64,000 nucleotides of DNA from Bacillus sp. ISL-18 (GTDB lineage Bacteria; Bacillota; Bacilli; Bacillales; Cytobacillaceae): assembly GCF_018613415.1 (NCBI RefSeq), contig NZ_JAGGQG010000010.1, positions 781,573 to 845,572 of the forward strand, in the 5' to 3' direction. The position numbers were made by a program, and so were the translations under genes. The notes under the pieces are model-generated. The model was not told the DNA's origin. It was given only the letters and a program-made list of their open reading frames with translations, and ran no database searches. Below are positions 7,235-16,645 of the stretch, in pieces (the first letter of the stretch is position 1; each line of letters starts with the position of its first letter).

Positions 7235-7735
7235 TTATTTTGCGTTTCTAGCGGCTTCAAGTGCTGCTTCGTAGTTTGGATGGTTTGTTGCTTCACTTAC
7301 ATACTCAACATATACAACCGTATCGCTTGAATCTACTACAAATACGGCACGCGCTAAAAGTCTTAGCTCCTGGATAGCCACCCCATACGCTTCACCAAAA
7401 GAGAGGTCTCGGTGGTCAGAAAGAGTTTGAACATTTTCAATTCCAGCAGCGGCACACCAACGCTTTTGTGCAAATGGTAAGTCAACGCTTACTGTTAAGA
7501 TTTTAACATTTCCTAAAGAGTTAGCTTCTTCATTGAAACGGCGTGTTTCTGCATCACAAACACCTGTATCTAAAGATGGTACAGATGAAATTAAGCGAAC
7601 TTGCCCCTTCGTATTTTCAAGAGTCACTTCTGATAAGTCATTGGCAAGAACAGTGAAATTTGGAGCCTTGTCGCCAACTTTCACCTCATTGCCAAGCAGC
7701 GTAATTGCATTTCCTTTAAATGTAACGTTTGCCAT
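7235..7735 (-). CDS. tpx: Thiol peroxidase (Tpx, peroxiredoxin)
   Basis: Reduces hydrogen and lipid peroxides using thioredoxin. The peroxidatic Cys is C60 in PSLDTGVC and the resolving Cys is C94 in RWCAAAG, the atypical two-Cys layout of Tpx. Other family blocks are GDKAPNF, FNEEA, TLSDHRD and [10 protein letters not shown]. The start MANVTF at 7735 has AGGAGG ten bases upstream; an ATG two codons earlier sits only four bases from it. Length (166 residues) is normal. The gene order tpx near ytxK and ytfJ is conserved in Bacillus. Confidence 0.96.
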   Translation of the reverse strand: MANVTFKGNAITLLGNEVKVGDKAPNFTVLANDLSEVTLENTKGQVRLISSVPSLDTGVCDAETRRFNEEANSLGNVKILTVSVDLPFAQKRWCAAAGIENVQTLSDHRDLSFGEAYGVAIQELRLLARAVFVVDSSDTVVYVEYVSEATNHPNYEAALEAARNAK

Positions 7736-7903
7736 ACTCATTCATCCTCCTTTGTCGTATTAAAGCCATTTGCTAAAAAACAATTAGACTTTAATTATGT
7801 ACAGTGTAAATATATCTGTTCAAAACTATTTTTGCAATTATTTGAACTAGGGAATTTTAATTAATAGAGTAAAGGTATAATGAGGGGTGGAAATCACAAA
7901 AGA

Positions 7904-7941
7904 AAAAGTTAACCTTCCAAAAATCTTGGAAGATTAACTTT
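7904..7941 (-). terminator. ytfJ terminator
   Basis: Long stem (AAAGTTAA.CTTCCAA with TTGGAAG.TTAACTTT) right after the ytfJ stop at 7947. Confidence 0.85.
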
Positions 7942-7946
7942 CTTAC

Positions 7947-8411
7947 TTATAATTCTAAATCGACTTTAGGCTGCTGCTGCTGAGATTGCTGTTGTGGCTG
8001 CTGTTGGGATTGCTGTTGTTTTCCCTCATTTTTTTTCGAGAACATTTGCTGTATTTTATCGACAGCCTGCGGGGCAAGCTCCAAGATCTTCTCGTATAAA
8101 TGAGTGCTTTCGTCTAAATGAAGCATTTTTACACCTTGAGAATTTACGATTAAAAAAGCGATAGGAGTAATAGACACACCGCCACCGCTTCCTCCGCCAA
8201 ATGGAAGTTGAGGCTGTCCTTCTTTTTGACCACTTTCGAGTTTAAACTCACTACCCCCTGCAGCAAATCCAAATCCAACCTTTGATACTGTTAAAATAAC
8301 ACTTCCGTCTGGGGTTTCTACCGGATCACCTATAATCGTATTTACATCAATCATTTCTTTTAAACTTTCCATTGCAGTCGTCATCAAACCTTGAATTGGA
8401 TGGTCAGACAT
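7947..8411 (-). CDS. ytfJ: Sporulation/germination protein YtfJ (GerW)
   Basis: GerW-family spore protein, needed in B. subtilis for normal germination responses. Conserved core: MIDVNTIIGDPV near residue 20, then VGFGFAAGGSEF, a Gly-rich loop GGGSGGG, and SITPIAFLIV. The C-terminal ~25 residues are mostly Gln (QQQSQQQPQQQ), a low-complexity tail. The ATG follows AGAGGAGG. ytfI ends 14 bases upstream, so the pair is one operon. A sigma-F-like promoter lies upstream of ytfI, matching forespore expression. Confidence 0.92.
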   Translation of the reverse strand: MSDHPIQGLMTTAMESLKEMIDVNTIIGDPVETPDGSVILTVSKVGFGFAAGGSEFKLESGQKEGQPQLPFGGGSGGGVSITPIAFLIVNSQGVKMLHLDESTHLYEKILELAPQAVDKIQQMFSKKNEGKQQQSQQQPQQQSQQQQPKVDLEL

Positions 8412-8425
8412 GGTTATTTCCTCCT

Positions 8426-9121
8426 CTATGAAACGGATTTAGTTTTTTCATCTCGATGATTTGTACTGCCTTTTAGGTTCGGTTTCCCGCCCCTCCAGAA
8501 TCTAATCAGTTTTAATCCTGCGAGAATAGCATACCCGATTCGAAACTGAAACATACATGTTAACTGTGTATGGATTACAGTCGCCTGAAAATGGGGGGTA
8601 ACCGTTAATTGCGGCATTTCTTTCAACCTCATATAATGGCTGAGAAGTCCTACAATGCCTCCTTTAACAGCCCATAAGGCACCAGTCATCATCCCCGTAT
8701 GAGCGGCGTCACCAACCCCCAGTAAGGTTTGCCACTCAAAATTTTTAATCGTGACCTTTTGTAAAAACTTTTTGACTATTACACTCAAACCGAAAACCTT
8801 ATGCAGGATATGTTTTGTTCTTTGGAGTTTACTTAAAAAATCTTGCTGGGTTAATTGAGTTACATCCGGTTCAGTGTCTTCATCAGCGGTGTCTCCCATT
8901 TGGGATTTGCTTTTCAAAACAATACTTGGGGAATCATCATCCACTTTAATTTCAGGTACTTTTATTTTGTATTTGATTAAACCAAACAATACTCGTAACT
9001 CTATCTTTAAATCGTCATTATCGTTTAGATGGGTATAATAAACATAGATCGTCAACTTTGTAAAAATAATTAATAGAAATAAGAACAATAAGATCATAAG
9101 AGAGAGAAGAAGCCAAAACAT
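8426..9121 (-). CDS. ytfI: DUF2953 membrane protein YtfI
   Basis: A 231-residue DUF2953 protein with one N-terminal membrane helix (about residues 2-22, Leu/Ile-rich) followed by a mostly soluble domain containing a mildly hydrophobic patch near GALWAVKGGIVGLLS. In the family, ytfI is paired with the spore gene ytfJ, as here, and its molecular function is unknown. AAAGGATG precedes the ATG. The upstream sigma-F-like elements suggest expression in the forespore. Confidence 0.88.
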   Translation of the reverse strand: MFWLLLSLMILLFLFLLIIFTKLTIYVYYTHLNDNDDLKIELRVLFGLIKYKIKVPEIKVDDDSPSIVLKSKSQMGDTADEDTEPDVTQLTQQDFLSKLQRTKHILHKVFGLSVIVKKFLQKVTIKNFEWQTLLGVGDAAHTGMMTGALWAVKGGIVGLLSHYMRLKEMPQLTVTPHFQATVIHTQLTCMFQFRIGYAILAGLKLIRFWRGGKPNLKGSTNHRDEKTKSVS

Positions 9122-9144
9122 TTTCTCACATCCTTTCAGCCCAT

Positions 9145-9173
9145 TATTATTTGCTTTTATCTAAAAAATAAAC
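9145..9173 (-). promoter_or_regulatory. Sigma-F-like promoter of ytfI-ytfJ
   Basis: On the minus strand, GTTTA (9169-9173) and GCAAATAATA (9145-9154) are separated by 14 bp. They fit the sigma-F pattern GYWTA and GGNRANAMTW with one mismatch. The position, 24 bases before the ytfI start, suits a promoter. Confidence 0.5.
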
Positions 9174-9298
9174 CTGCCATACGATATTGATAGGTTAGTC
9201 CTGCTTTTATATTATTTCTAAAAAATGCTAAACTAAATTCAGAGGTTTTATTTTTCAGCATGAAATGACATCTTCATCATCTTACAGGGGGACTGAAA

Positions 9299-10102
9299 AT
9301 GGAGACCAGACGAAATATTTATGTATATCACAAACGGGATGCGGATTTACTTTTGAAAATGGCACCCCTGCTAGAACTAGCGAAACGTTACGATTTTACG
9401 ATTGTGGATGATTACCGTAAAGCTAACATTATTGCCAGTGTAGGTGACGATGGAACATTCTTACAAGCGGTAAGAAAAACTGGTTTCAGGGAAGATTGCC
9501 TTTATATGGGGATTTCAGTCCTGGATAGTTTGAGTATGTATTGTGATTTCCGCATTAATGATACCTCAAAAATGATTGAGGCGATTACCATGAATGAACA
9601 ATTAAAGGTCCGCCGTTATCCTACCATTGAGGTAACAGTCGATGGTCAAAGTACATTCCGTTGTTTGAATGAATTTAGCATCAGATCATCTATTATTAAA
9701 ACACTTGTGATAGACGTATTTATTGATCAGCTGCATCTTGAAACGTTTCGAGGTGATGGATTAATTGTCGCTACCCCAACAGGCAGCACCGCCTATAATA
9801 AATCAGTTAGCGGCTCGATTGTGGACCCGCTGCTCTCTTGTATGCAGGTTAGTGAGGTGGCATCTGTTAATACAAATCAATATCGAACACTTGGTGCTTC
9901 CTTTATTGTTGGAAGTGAACGCACACTTACCCTGAGAATTATTCAGGAAGGGAATGACCACCCTACCATGGGGATGGATAACGAGGCCTTAAGTATCCGT
10001 CATGTTGAATCCATTCAAATCAAAATTAGTGATAACAAAATAAAAACCTTAAAATTAAAAGATAACGCTTTTTGGAATAAAGTTAAGCGAACCTTTCTAT
10101 AA
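9299..10102 (+). CDS. ytdI: NAD kinase (YtdI type)
   Basis: Phosphorylates NAD to NADP. The 267-residue protein has the family Gly-rich motif as GDDGTF (near residue 49; the more common form is GGDGT), then MGISVLDSLS, the NE-F block (LNEFSIR), and DGLIVATPTGSTAYN, the second conserved loop. The GDD form is known in the second Bacillus NAD kinase. A GGGGG-type ribosome binding site precedes the ATG. It is a single gene closed by a shared terminator and convergent with rarD. Confidence 0.94.
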   Translation: METRRNIYVYHKRDADLLLKMAPLLELAKRYDFTIVDDYRKANIIASVGDDGTFLQAVRKTGFREDCLYMGISVLDSLSMYCDFRINDTSKMIEAITMNEQLKVRRYPTIEVTVDGQSTFRCLNEFSIRSSIIKTLVIDVFIDQLHLETFRGDGLIVATPTGSTAYNKSVSGSIVDPLLSCMQVSEVASVNTNQYRTLGASFIVGSERTLTLRIIQEGNDHPTMGMDNEALSIRHVESIQIKISDNKIKTLKLKDNAFWNKVKRTFL

Positions 10103-10136
10103 AAAAACCCTTATCCGCCATCGGATAAGGGTTTTT
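10103..10136. terminator. Shared terminator between NAD kinase gene and rarD
   Basis: A 15-bp perfect stem (AAAAACCCTTATCCG with CGGATAAGGGTTTTT), loop CCAT, between convergent genes. Confidence 0.92.
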
Positions 10137-10139
10137 AAA

Positions 10140-11072
10140 TTAAAGAGCAGCTGTTTTTTCATTTGATATCTTAACTTTTCTTTTAGTAAACAGTTTTGTT
10201 TTTGAAAGTGAATAGATGACAAGCGCTGCCCAAATAAATATAAAGGATAGTAATTGTATTTTAGAAAAATGCTCTTGATAAACAAAAACACCCAGGATCA
10301 AGGTTAATGTTGGTGAAATATATTGCAGGAAGCCAAGTAAAGAAAGTGGGATTTTTTGAGCGCCTTTTGCAAAATAAAGCAGTGGTATTGCCGTAACGGC
10401 ACCTGCACCCATTAATAATAAATCCGTTCTCCAACCGGAGATAAATAAAGAATTCGTCCCATGTAGAAATAAGTAAATCATATAAATAACAGCAATGGGT
10501 GCCAGCACCATGGTTTCTAATGTTAAACCAACCGACGATTCTACATGAATCACTTTCTTAGCCAGTCCGTACAAGCCAAATGATAACGCCAAAGAAATCG
10601 CAATCCACGGAAAGACACCGTGAGAAACGGTTATGATAATTACCCCAATTGCTGCTAATAGAAAAGATACAAGCTGCGCAACTGTTAATTTTTCTTTAAG
10701 GACAATCATCCCTAATAAGATACTAATAAGTGGATTAATGTAGTAGCCAAGACTTGCCTCAATCATATGACCGCTATTAACTGCCCAAATGTAAACAAAC
10801 CAATTAACACTAATGAGTAAAGAGGCAATGGTTAGGAAATACATCTGTTTTTTATTTTCCGCAAATCCTTTCAATGTAGTAACAAATAAACTCCATTTTT
10901 TTGTGATAACTAGAACAACTACCATAAAAATAAATGACCAAAAAATCCGGTTTGTTAGAATTTCCTGTGCATTTACCTTATCTAAGAATTTCCAATAAAT
11001 CGGCAGTAATCCCCAAAGGAAATACGAAAAGCCGGCATGAAGCGCTCCCTTTTTTGTATCCGTTTTTTTCAT
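10140..11072 (-). CDS. rarD: EamA family transporter RarD
   Basis: Integral membrane protein of the drug/metabolite transporter superfamily with about ten helices. The RarD signature is at the N-terminus (YFLWGLLPIYWKFL, then NRIFWSF), and the second half repeats the EamA domain (SLLGFLQYISPTLTLILG). At 310 residues it has the usual length. RarD was named for chloramphenicol sensitivity, but its natural substrate is not known. GGGAGAAG precedes the ATG. It is a single gene. Confidence 0.9.
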   Translation of the reverse strand: MKKTDTKKGALHAGFSYFLWGLLPIYWKFLDKVNAQEILTNRIFWSFIFMVVVLVITKKWSLFVTTLKGFAENKKQMYFLTIASLLISVNWFVYIWAVNSGHMIEASLGYYINPLISILLGMIVLKEKLTVAQLVSFLLAAIGVIIITVSHGVFPWIAISLALSFGLYGLAKKVIHVESSVGLTLETMVLAPIAVIYMIYLFLHGTNSLFISGWRTDLLLMGAGAVTAIPLLYFAKGAQKIPLSLLGFLQYISPTLTLILGVFVYQEHFSKIQLLSFIFIWAALVIYSLSKTKLFTKRKVKISNEKTAAL

Positions 11073-11192
11073 CTTTCTTCTCCCTTAATGTTTCTAATTT
11101 CGAAATACTCTTTATTATACCTCGAAAATGGGAATATAGAAGACCTTTTTGAATCCCAATCGATTCCAGGTCTTGCAAATTATGATAAATAT

Positions 11193-11226
11193 AAAAGAGG
11201 GTGGGAGGTAAACCTCCACACCCTCT
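11193..11226 (-). terminator. Terminator of the SASP gene
   Basis: Stem AGAGGGTG.GGAGG with CCTCC.CACCCTCT, followed by TTTTA on the minus strand. Confidence 0.85.
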
Positions 11227-11248
11227 GTAGCCATCTTATTCAATTTGA

Positions 11249-11452
11249 TTAACGAGAAAATCCGCCGCCTAATTGTTGTTCAGCCATAGATACTAAACGC
11301 TTAGTGATTTCACCACCAACAGAACCGTTAGCACGTGAAGTAGTGTCAGCACCAAGATTTACACCAAATTCTTGAGCAATTTCATATTTCATTTGATCAA
11401 GAGCTTGTTCAACACCAGGAACTAGTAAGTTGTTTGAGTTGTTGCTTGCCAT
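11249..11452 (-). CDS. Small acid-soluble spore protein, alpha/beta type
   Basis: A 67-residue DNA-binding protein that coats spore DNA and protects it from UV and heat, then is degraded at germination. Signatures: [14 protein letters not shown], containing the germination-protease cleavage region, and [12 protein letters not shown]. The gene lies next to thiI-nifZ, as sspA does in B. subtilis. AGGAGGTGAT lies just before the ATG. A sigma-G promoter with exact consensus boxes lies upstream. Confidence 0.97.
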   Translation of the reverse strand: MASNNSNNLLVPGVEQALDQMKYEIAQEFGVNLGADTTSRANGSVGGEITKRLVSMAEQQLGGGFSR

Positions 11453-11475
11453 GTGATATCACCTCCTTGTGAGTA

Positions 11476-11505
11476 TAGAATGTGTAGAAACTGTAAAGTT
11501 CATTC
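11476..11505 (-). promoter_or_regulatory. Sigma-G promoter of the SASP gene
   Basis: On the minus strand, GAATG (11501-11505) and CATTCTA (11476-11482) are 18 bp apart, an exact fit to the sigma-G consensus GMATR-N18-CATNMTA. The gene it drives is a typical late forespore gene. Confidence 0.8.
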
Positions 11506-11551
11506 TATAATCCAATTGGTAATTGTTCACAAAAAATTCATATTTTGCTTG

Positions 11552-12757
11552 TTAAAATAATGAATTAAATTCTGATGGTTGGTCATCAGGTGAAATGACA
11601 AGTGTTTCAACCGCTTGAACCGCTTCTTCCATTAAAGAAGTAAAATCAAAAAAGCTTTCATAATACTGTACTTTCTCTCGACGCGGCTTTGTTTTAGGAG
11701 AGGCAGGAACAAAGATGGTACAGCAATCCTCATAAGGCCGATTGGAAATCTCGAGAGTATCTATTTCGTGCGCGATTTTGATTATATCTGTTTTGTCCAT
11801 CGTAATCAATGGACGAAGAATAGGGGTATTGGTTACCTCATTAATCGTATACATGCTTTCTAATGTTTGGCTCGCTACCTGACCAAGACTTTCACCAGTT
11901 ATAATTGCAAGCCCTTCTTGTTTCATCCGGATCCTATCGGCAATGCGAAGCATCATTCTCCGTGTTGAGGTCATGGTATAGTTTTCCGGTATTTGTTCGT
12001 GAATAGCTTGTTGGATGTCGGTAAACGGCACAATATGAAGCTTGATCGTGCTTCCATAAATTTCGCCCAGCTTTTTCGTAAGATCTATTACCTTTTCTTT
12101 GGCTCTTTCACTTGTATAGGGCGGGCTAAAGAAATGGACTGCTTCAATTTCTAATCCCCGTTTCATTGCCATATACCCCGCGACAGGGCTGTCAATTCCT
12201 CCTGACAACATAAGCATGGCTTTTCCGTTCGAGCCAATCGGCATGCCGCCAGCACCCGGTATATTTTCACATGATAAATAAATCGCGTCTTCTCTAACTT
12301 CAATCCGTAAATTAATATCCGGATTTTTTACATCTACACGCAGGCCGGGGATATTCTGGAGTATATAGCCGCCAATTGTCCGATTGATTCCATCTGTATT
12401 TAACTCGAAAGTTTTATCTGAACGTTTTGGGGTTACCTTGAAAGTTTGTCCGTCCTTATAATGTGCCCTAACAAACTCTAATGCTGAATCTTTTAGTGCC
12501 TCAACATTTCTTTCCACTTTAATGGCCGGACTAAAGGATTGAATCCCAAATATGTGCTTTAGTTTCTCAATTATTTCCGTCCCATTTTCTCCGTTTATTA
12601 AAACATACATCCGATCCCGACTGGCCTCTATTTTACTAGTTGGAAAAGAGGCCAAGGCCAATTTTACGCTTTTTCTAAGTTTCTCAACAAACTTATGGCG
12701 GTTACGCCCTTTTGTGGATATTTCTCCATAACGTATTAAAATACGGTCATAATTCAT
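11552..12757 (-). CDS. thiI: tRNA 4-thiouridine sulfurtransferase ThiI
   Basis: Transfers sulfur from a cysteine desulfurase persulfide to make 4-thiouridine at position 8 of tRNA, and in some bacteria serves thiazole synthesis. The 401-residue protein has an N-terminal ferredoxin-like and THUMP region (about 1-165) and a PP-loop ATPase domain beginning SGGIDSP (near 184). It has no C-terminal rhodanese domain, as in other Bacillus. The ATG comes directly after the stop of nifZ with no spacer, so translation is probably coupled. Confidence 0.97.
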   Translation of the reverse strand: MNYDRILIRYGEISTKGRNRHKFVEKLRKSVKLALASFPTSKIEASRDRMYVLINGENGTEIIEKLKHIFGIQSFSPAIKVERNVEALKDSALEFVRAHYKDGQTFKVTPKRSDKTFELNTDGINRTIGGYILQNIPGLRVDVKNPDINLRIEVREDAIYLSCENIPGAGGMPIGSNGKAMLMLSGGIDSPVAGYMAMKRGLEIEAVHFFSPPYTSERAKEKVIDLTKKLGEIYGSTIKLHIVPFTDIQQAIHEQIPENYTMTSTRRMMLRIADRIRMKQEGLAIITGESLGQVASQTLESMYTINEVTNTPILRPLITMDKTDIIKIAHEIDTLEISNRPYEDCCTIFVPASPKTKPRREKVQYYESFFDFTSLMEEAVQAVETLVISPDDQPSEFNSLF

Positions 12758-13900
12758 TTATTTCCTAACCTTTCGTAATTGGTTTGCATATTTCTTTATC
12801 GAATGAATAACATCAATAGCCTCTTCTTCTGTGTTATCAAAACTGAGACTGATTCGAATCGAGCTATCGGCTAATTGTTCCGGAACCCCCATGGCGATCA
12901 ATGTTTTACTTGGTGATTTGCGCTTGGATGAACAGGCACTTGTGGTCGATACAAAAATACCTTCCTGTTCAAGAGCATGAATAAATACTTCCGATTTTGT
13001 TCCTTCAAGGGAAAAATTTAAAATATGTGGTGCCGCTCCTTCTAGTGGTGTATGAACCTTCACACCTTCGATTTCGTTTAAACCTTTCCTAAGCATGTCC
13101 TGGATTTTTATCATGGCCGCTATCCCATCCGCACTTTTTCCCACTGTCATCCTTAGGGCCTTTGCCATCGCCACGAACCCCGCAACATTTTCCGTGCCGC
13201 TGCGCAGCTTTTGCTCTTGATTGCCCCCAGATAATAAAGGTGTTAGTCTAGTACCCTCACGAACAAATAATACACCTGTCCCTTTTAGGCCATGGAATTT
13301 ATGTGCGGATAATGAGCAGAAATCAACCCTGTTTTGATTTATGGATAAAGGCACTTTTCCGATTGCCTGGATGGCATCAACGTGAAATAAAATGGTTGGA
13401 TATTTTTTTAACATCTCTCCTATTTTAGCGATTGGCTGTATTGACCCAACTTCATTATTTACCTGCATGATCGAAACCAATATGGTTTCTTTGCGGATTG
13501 CTCTTTCTACATCCTCCACCGAGACTCTTCCATTTCGGTCCACTGGTAAATACGTAATGTCAAAGCCTTCCCCGGCAAGCTGCTCCATTACTGCCAAAAC
13601 AGACGCATGCTCGATACTTGACGTAATGATATGGCGCCCTTTATTTCGATTCAACAGAGCTGCCCCTTTAATCGCCATATTATTACTCTCTGTCCCGCCA
13701 GACGTAAAATAAATTTCAGTGGGTTTTACTTTTAATAACTTCGCCACCTGATCTCTTGCCTGAGTCAGCAGTTTCTCTGCCTGCCCTCCTATACGATGCA
13801 AGGAGGAAGGATTTCCAAAATATTCACTGGAAACTATCGTAAAGGAATCTAAAACTTCTTTATATGGTTTAGTTGTTGCACTATTATCAAAATAAATCAT
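12758..13900 (-). CDS. nifZ: Cysteine desulfurase NifZ (IscS-like), sulfur donor for ThiI
   Basis: PLP enzyme that removes sulfur from cysteine as a persulfide. Visible: N-terminal YFDNSATT, the Schiff-base Lys in SLSAHKFHG, and the mobile catalytic-Cys loop STTSACSSK. At 380 residues it is the short desulfurase paired with ThiI in B. subtilis. The start at 13900 is preceded by GGGAGGGGGAG; the open frame upstream lacks a ribosome binding site. It shares an operon with thiI. In B. subtilis braB lies nearby; it is absent here. Confidence 0.95.
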   Translation of the reverse strand: MIYFDNSATTKPYKEVLDSFTIVSSEYFGNPSSLHRIGGQAEKLLTQARDQVAKLLKVKPTEIYFTSGGTESNNMAIKGAALLNRNKGRHIITSSIEHASVLAVMEQLAGEGFDITYLPVDRNGRVSVEDVERAIRKETILVSIMQVNNEVGSIQPIAKIGEMLKKYPTILFHVDAIQAIGKVPLSINQNRVDFCSLSAHKFHGLKGTGVLFVREGTRLTPLLSGGNQEQKLRSGTENVAGFVAMAKALRMTVGKSADGIAAMIKIQDMLRKGLNEIEGVKVHTPLEGAAPHILNFSLEGTKSEVFIHALEQEGIFVSTTSACSSKRKSPSKTLIAMGVPEQLADSSIRISLSFDNTEEEAIDVIHSIKKYANQLRKVRK

Positions 13901-13974
13901 GATGTGATCTCCTCCCCCTCCCAGACACTTAACAAAAATAAATCTTATCATATTTAGGATCGTTTGAAAAAGAA

Positions 13975-14011
13975 AAAACCGATTCAAGCCGTACGGCTGA
14001 ATCGGTTTCTT
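13975..14011 (-). terminator. ezrA terminator
   Basis: Stem CCGATTCA.GCC with GGC.TGAATCGG around GTAC, eight bases past the ezrA stop, with a T-rich tail on the minus strand. Confidence 0.8.
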
Positions 14012-14018
14012 TACGAAC

Positions 14019-15707
14019 CTAATGGGTTACACTCGCTGCTTTTATTTTCTTCAATGCTTCCGGGTCAATTCCTTGAAGGGAGGCCGCTACCTGCTCTAAT
14101 GCTTCCTGATACTCATAATGCCTAAAAGCATCTTCCGCATCTGCTAATCCTTTAGCGACAGATGGGTACTTGCTGCGGTAACGATTTCCATATTGAATGG
14201 CTTTTTCGGCTAATGTAACATTTTCAATTAGCTCATAAGTAGTGGTTACAAGCTTTTCAACCGTTAATACAGCCACCTCTAGGTATTGATTAAGCGCTGA
14301 TACATTGAGCGGCTTTTCTTCAAGCTGATAACGAACGTTTTGAATACTGTCGTTTGTATCTTCAAAAAGAAATTTGTAATCTGCAGGCAAACCAGGGACA
14401 TTGTTTTTCTTCACAATTCTGATGGTCTCGCCCACCTTTTTTGTTAATTCCATAACCTTTTCCCGCGCTTCGTTTTCATCTTTTCGTAAAGCTTGAAGTT
14501 TTAAGGCAAAGGCCTGCTGTCCTTCACGAATGACTTCTAGCTGTTCTTTAATCGAATTCAGTTCTTCGCTAAGTGCCGATTGTGCTGTTCCATTCATCTT
14601 CAATTTTTCAACCAATATCTCATAATGCTTATATACAGTGGAAAGTTCTTTTTCAAGCTGCCTTTGTGTCTCAAAATCGCTGTCCGATAATTGATAGCTT
14701 TGTTGAACCGCAAACACCTCATTTGACAGCTCCTTATTCTCTTTTTGAGCAGAAGCTAATAGCTCATAGGCTGTTTTTTCATTTTTAATCACGAAATGTT
14801 TCGCATGAACTTCTTTTTCCAAAAGATCCAATAGGACATCGATTCGGTCCTTTATTTCTTTAATCCCTTCCTCTGCCTGATCAATTTCTGCTGTTTCAAT
14901 CAGCACTAAATTTTCAGCAAGCTTCTCTTCCAAACGTTTCACTTCTTGTTCTACATTGATATGGTCTAAGTAGTAATCCTGACCGATCATTTCACGATGT
15001 CCTTCTAAACAATCGGATAACAGATTGGGAAGTAGTGACTGACATTCTATTAACATTTGGGGGATTAAATCCATATGGTGTTTGATTTTTCCAAGCTGAT
15101 TATGTATAAGTAAAACGACTTCACGAGCTTCTAAATAATTTCCGAGTTCCGTTTTCTCATCATATTCTTTATAATGATGTGCTACTTCGTTTAACAGCAG
15201 TTCTAGATGTTTTTCCGCTTTGCCAAAGCTGTGCCGGTGAGCAAGCAGCCTCTTTTTTGCTTCACGGTATTTTTCTTTTAATTCTTCAATTTCTACTCTG
15301 TTTTTTTCCTCACTGCCAACAAGCTCATGGAGTTCATCCAATATATTCTTAATTTGATTTTCCGTTTCCTCCAATTTGGTATGAATGGCTTGTTGTACCT
15401 CTTTTGCCTTTTTAAAGCGGTACCGATCAATATATTCTTCCGCATCAAAAAGCATTTCTTCTAAATCAGGGAGCTTCACGGTTACTACATCATCCCATTG
15501 ATTCCGCCAGCGTTCAAACAGCTCCTCTGTTTGGCCTGTCATATTCAATTGCTTTACCTTCGACATTTCATCCAGTATTGGCCGATCTAATAAATCAATT
15601 TTCCATGCCTCGAGCCGATCCATTTCTTTAAAGTATTTTTTCTTTATTAAATACCCCCATACAAACAAGGCTAGTAGCAGGATGAAAAATCCAATGAAAT
15701 ACTTCAC
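14019..15707 (-). CDS. ezrA: Septation ring formation regulator EzrA
   Basis: Membrane-anchored negative regulator of FtsZ ring assembly. One N-terminal helix (KYFIGFFILLLALFVWGYL) is followed by a long chain of coiled coils. Conserved blocks include RLEAWKI, MTGQTEE, and near the end AIQYGNRYRS, close to the QNR patch of the family. The start is set to a GTG at 15707 because AGGAGG lies seven bases before it; the ATG at 15746 has no ribosome binding site. This gives 562 residues, the same as B. subtilis EzrA. hisJ, which lies between ezrA and refZ in B. subtilis, is absent. Confidence 0.95.
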   Translation of the reverse strand: MKYFIGFFILLLALFVWGYLIKKKYFKEMDRLEAWKIDLLDRPILDEMSKVKQLNMTGQTEELFERWRNQWDDVVTVKLPDLEEMLFDAEEYIDRYRFKKAKEVQQAIHTKLEETENQIKNILDELHELVGSEEKNRVEIEELKEKYREAKKRLLAHRHSFGKAEKHLELLLNEVAHHYKEYDEKTELGNYLEAREVVLLIHNQLGKIKHHMDLIPQMLIECQSLLPNLLSDCLEGHREMIGQDYYLDHINVEQEVKRLEEKLAENLVLIETAEIDQAEEGIKEIKDRIDVLLDLLEKEVHAKHFVIKNEKTAYELLASAQKENKELSNEVFAVQQSYQLSDSDFETQRQLEKELSTVYKHYEILVEKLKMNGTAQSALSEELNSIKEQLEVIREGQQAFALKLQALRKDENEAREKVMELTKKVGETIRIVKKNNVPGLPADYKFLFEDTNDSIQNVRYQLEEKPLNVSALNQYLEVAVLTVEKLVTTTYELIENVTLAEKAIQYGNRYRSKYPSVAKGLADAEDAFRHYEYQEALEQVAASLQGIDPEALKKIKAASVTH

Positions 15708-15868
15708 AAGTAAGCCTCCTATATCAAACAACATATTCGAATTCATCTATATTAAAAAAATTTATTCCTATTCCTATTCAATGCTATTATGATACCATGT
15801 TAACGACATTTTTTGACTATTAATTTCAATTTTTTTGTAAAATACAATAAAAAAAATAGCGATTACCG

Positions 15869-16501
15869 CTATTTAATCAATGCCCCCTTCATTACTGGAC
15901 CTTCATAGCTTAACGTTTTATCAATCCAAGCGTATAGTTCCTTTAAATACTTTTGTTCAAAAAATGGCTCATTTGGGAAAATATATAAAACTTCTCGCAT
16001 ATATTGTGTATTCATAAATGGCATCATTAACAAACTCTTTAATTGAATAATTAAGTAAGGAATTGAATGCGGCCGAAATTCCTGCCATTCAAAGCCTCTT
16101 TCCATGATCTTTTGCAAATAATATTTTTCTTTTAAGGAATATGTTGACATGATTTCCCTTACTACTTGAGAATCCATCGACATTTCCCGATAGACAAAAC
16201 TGGCAAGTTGACTATTTTCACATTGATAATGAAGTAAATCTGCGACAATCTTCTTTAAACATTCTTTAGCACCACGGTCGATGGAGAGATACGCTTCTTC
16301 TATCTTATTGATATATTGTTCAAAAAAATGCATGAAGCAGTATTCTAATAGTCCAGGCTTATTATTAAAATAGTAAGCAATGGTAGCGGTGTTTACCTTT
16401 GCTAAATTGGCAATATCCCTAACCGACGTACCTGAATACCCATTTGAATTAAACAACGATATGGCAGCCTGAACAATTGCTTCCTTTGCATTTTTCTTCA
16501 T
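15869..16501 (-). CDS. refZ: TetR-type FtsZ regulator RefZ
   Basis: A 210-residue TetR-fold DNA-binding protein. The helix-turn-helix is at residues about 27-47 (TSVRDIANLAKVNTATIAYYF). In B. subtilis RefZ (formerly YttP) binds sites near the replication origin and tunes FtsZ and the position of asymmetric division during sporulation. Assignment rests on the N-terminal match and on position between ezrA and the fRMsr gene. TAAGGAGGAG precedes the ATG. I did not identify its binding motifs in this window. Confidence 0.88.
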   Translation of the reverse strand: MKKNAKEAIVQAAISLFNSNGYSGTSVRDIANLAKVNTATIAYYFNNKPGLLEYCFMHFFEQYINKIEEAYLSIDRGAKECLKKIVADLLHYQCENSQLASFVYREMSMDSQVVREIMSTYSLKEKYYLQKIMERGFEWQEFRPHSIPYLIIQLKSLLMMPFMNTQYMREVLYIFPNEPFFEQKYLKELYAWIDKTLSYEGPVMKGALIK

Positions 16502-16645
16502 GTATTCTCCTCCTTAGGTATCCCATACATAGGATTTCTGTATTATATGACTGAATCCTTTATGAAAATATCGACAAAGTACTCTCTTTTTCTTCTTTTT
16601 TTGATAAAATAATAAATAATTCATTATAGAAAAAGGTGAAATTAC

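Noticed and set aside
7085..7330. Plus-strand 81-codon frame
   Set aside because: It lies over the REP-like repeat and the 3' end of tpx; no family resemblance and no ribosome binding site.
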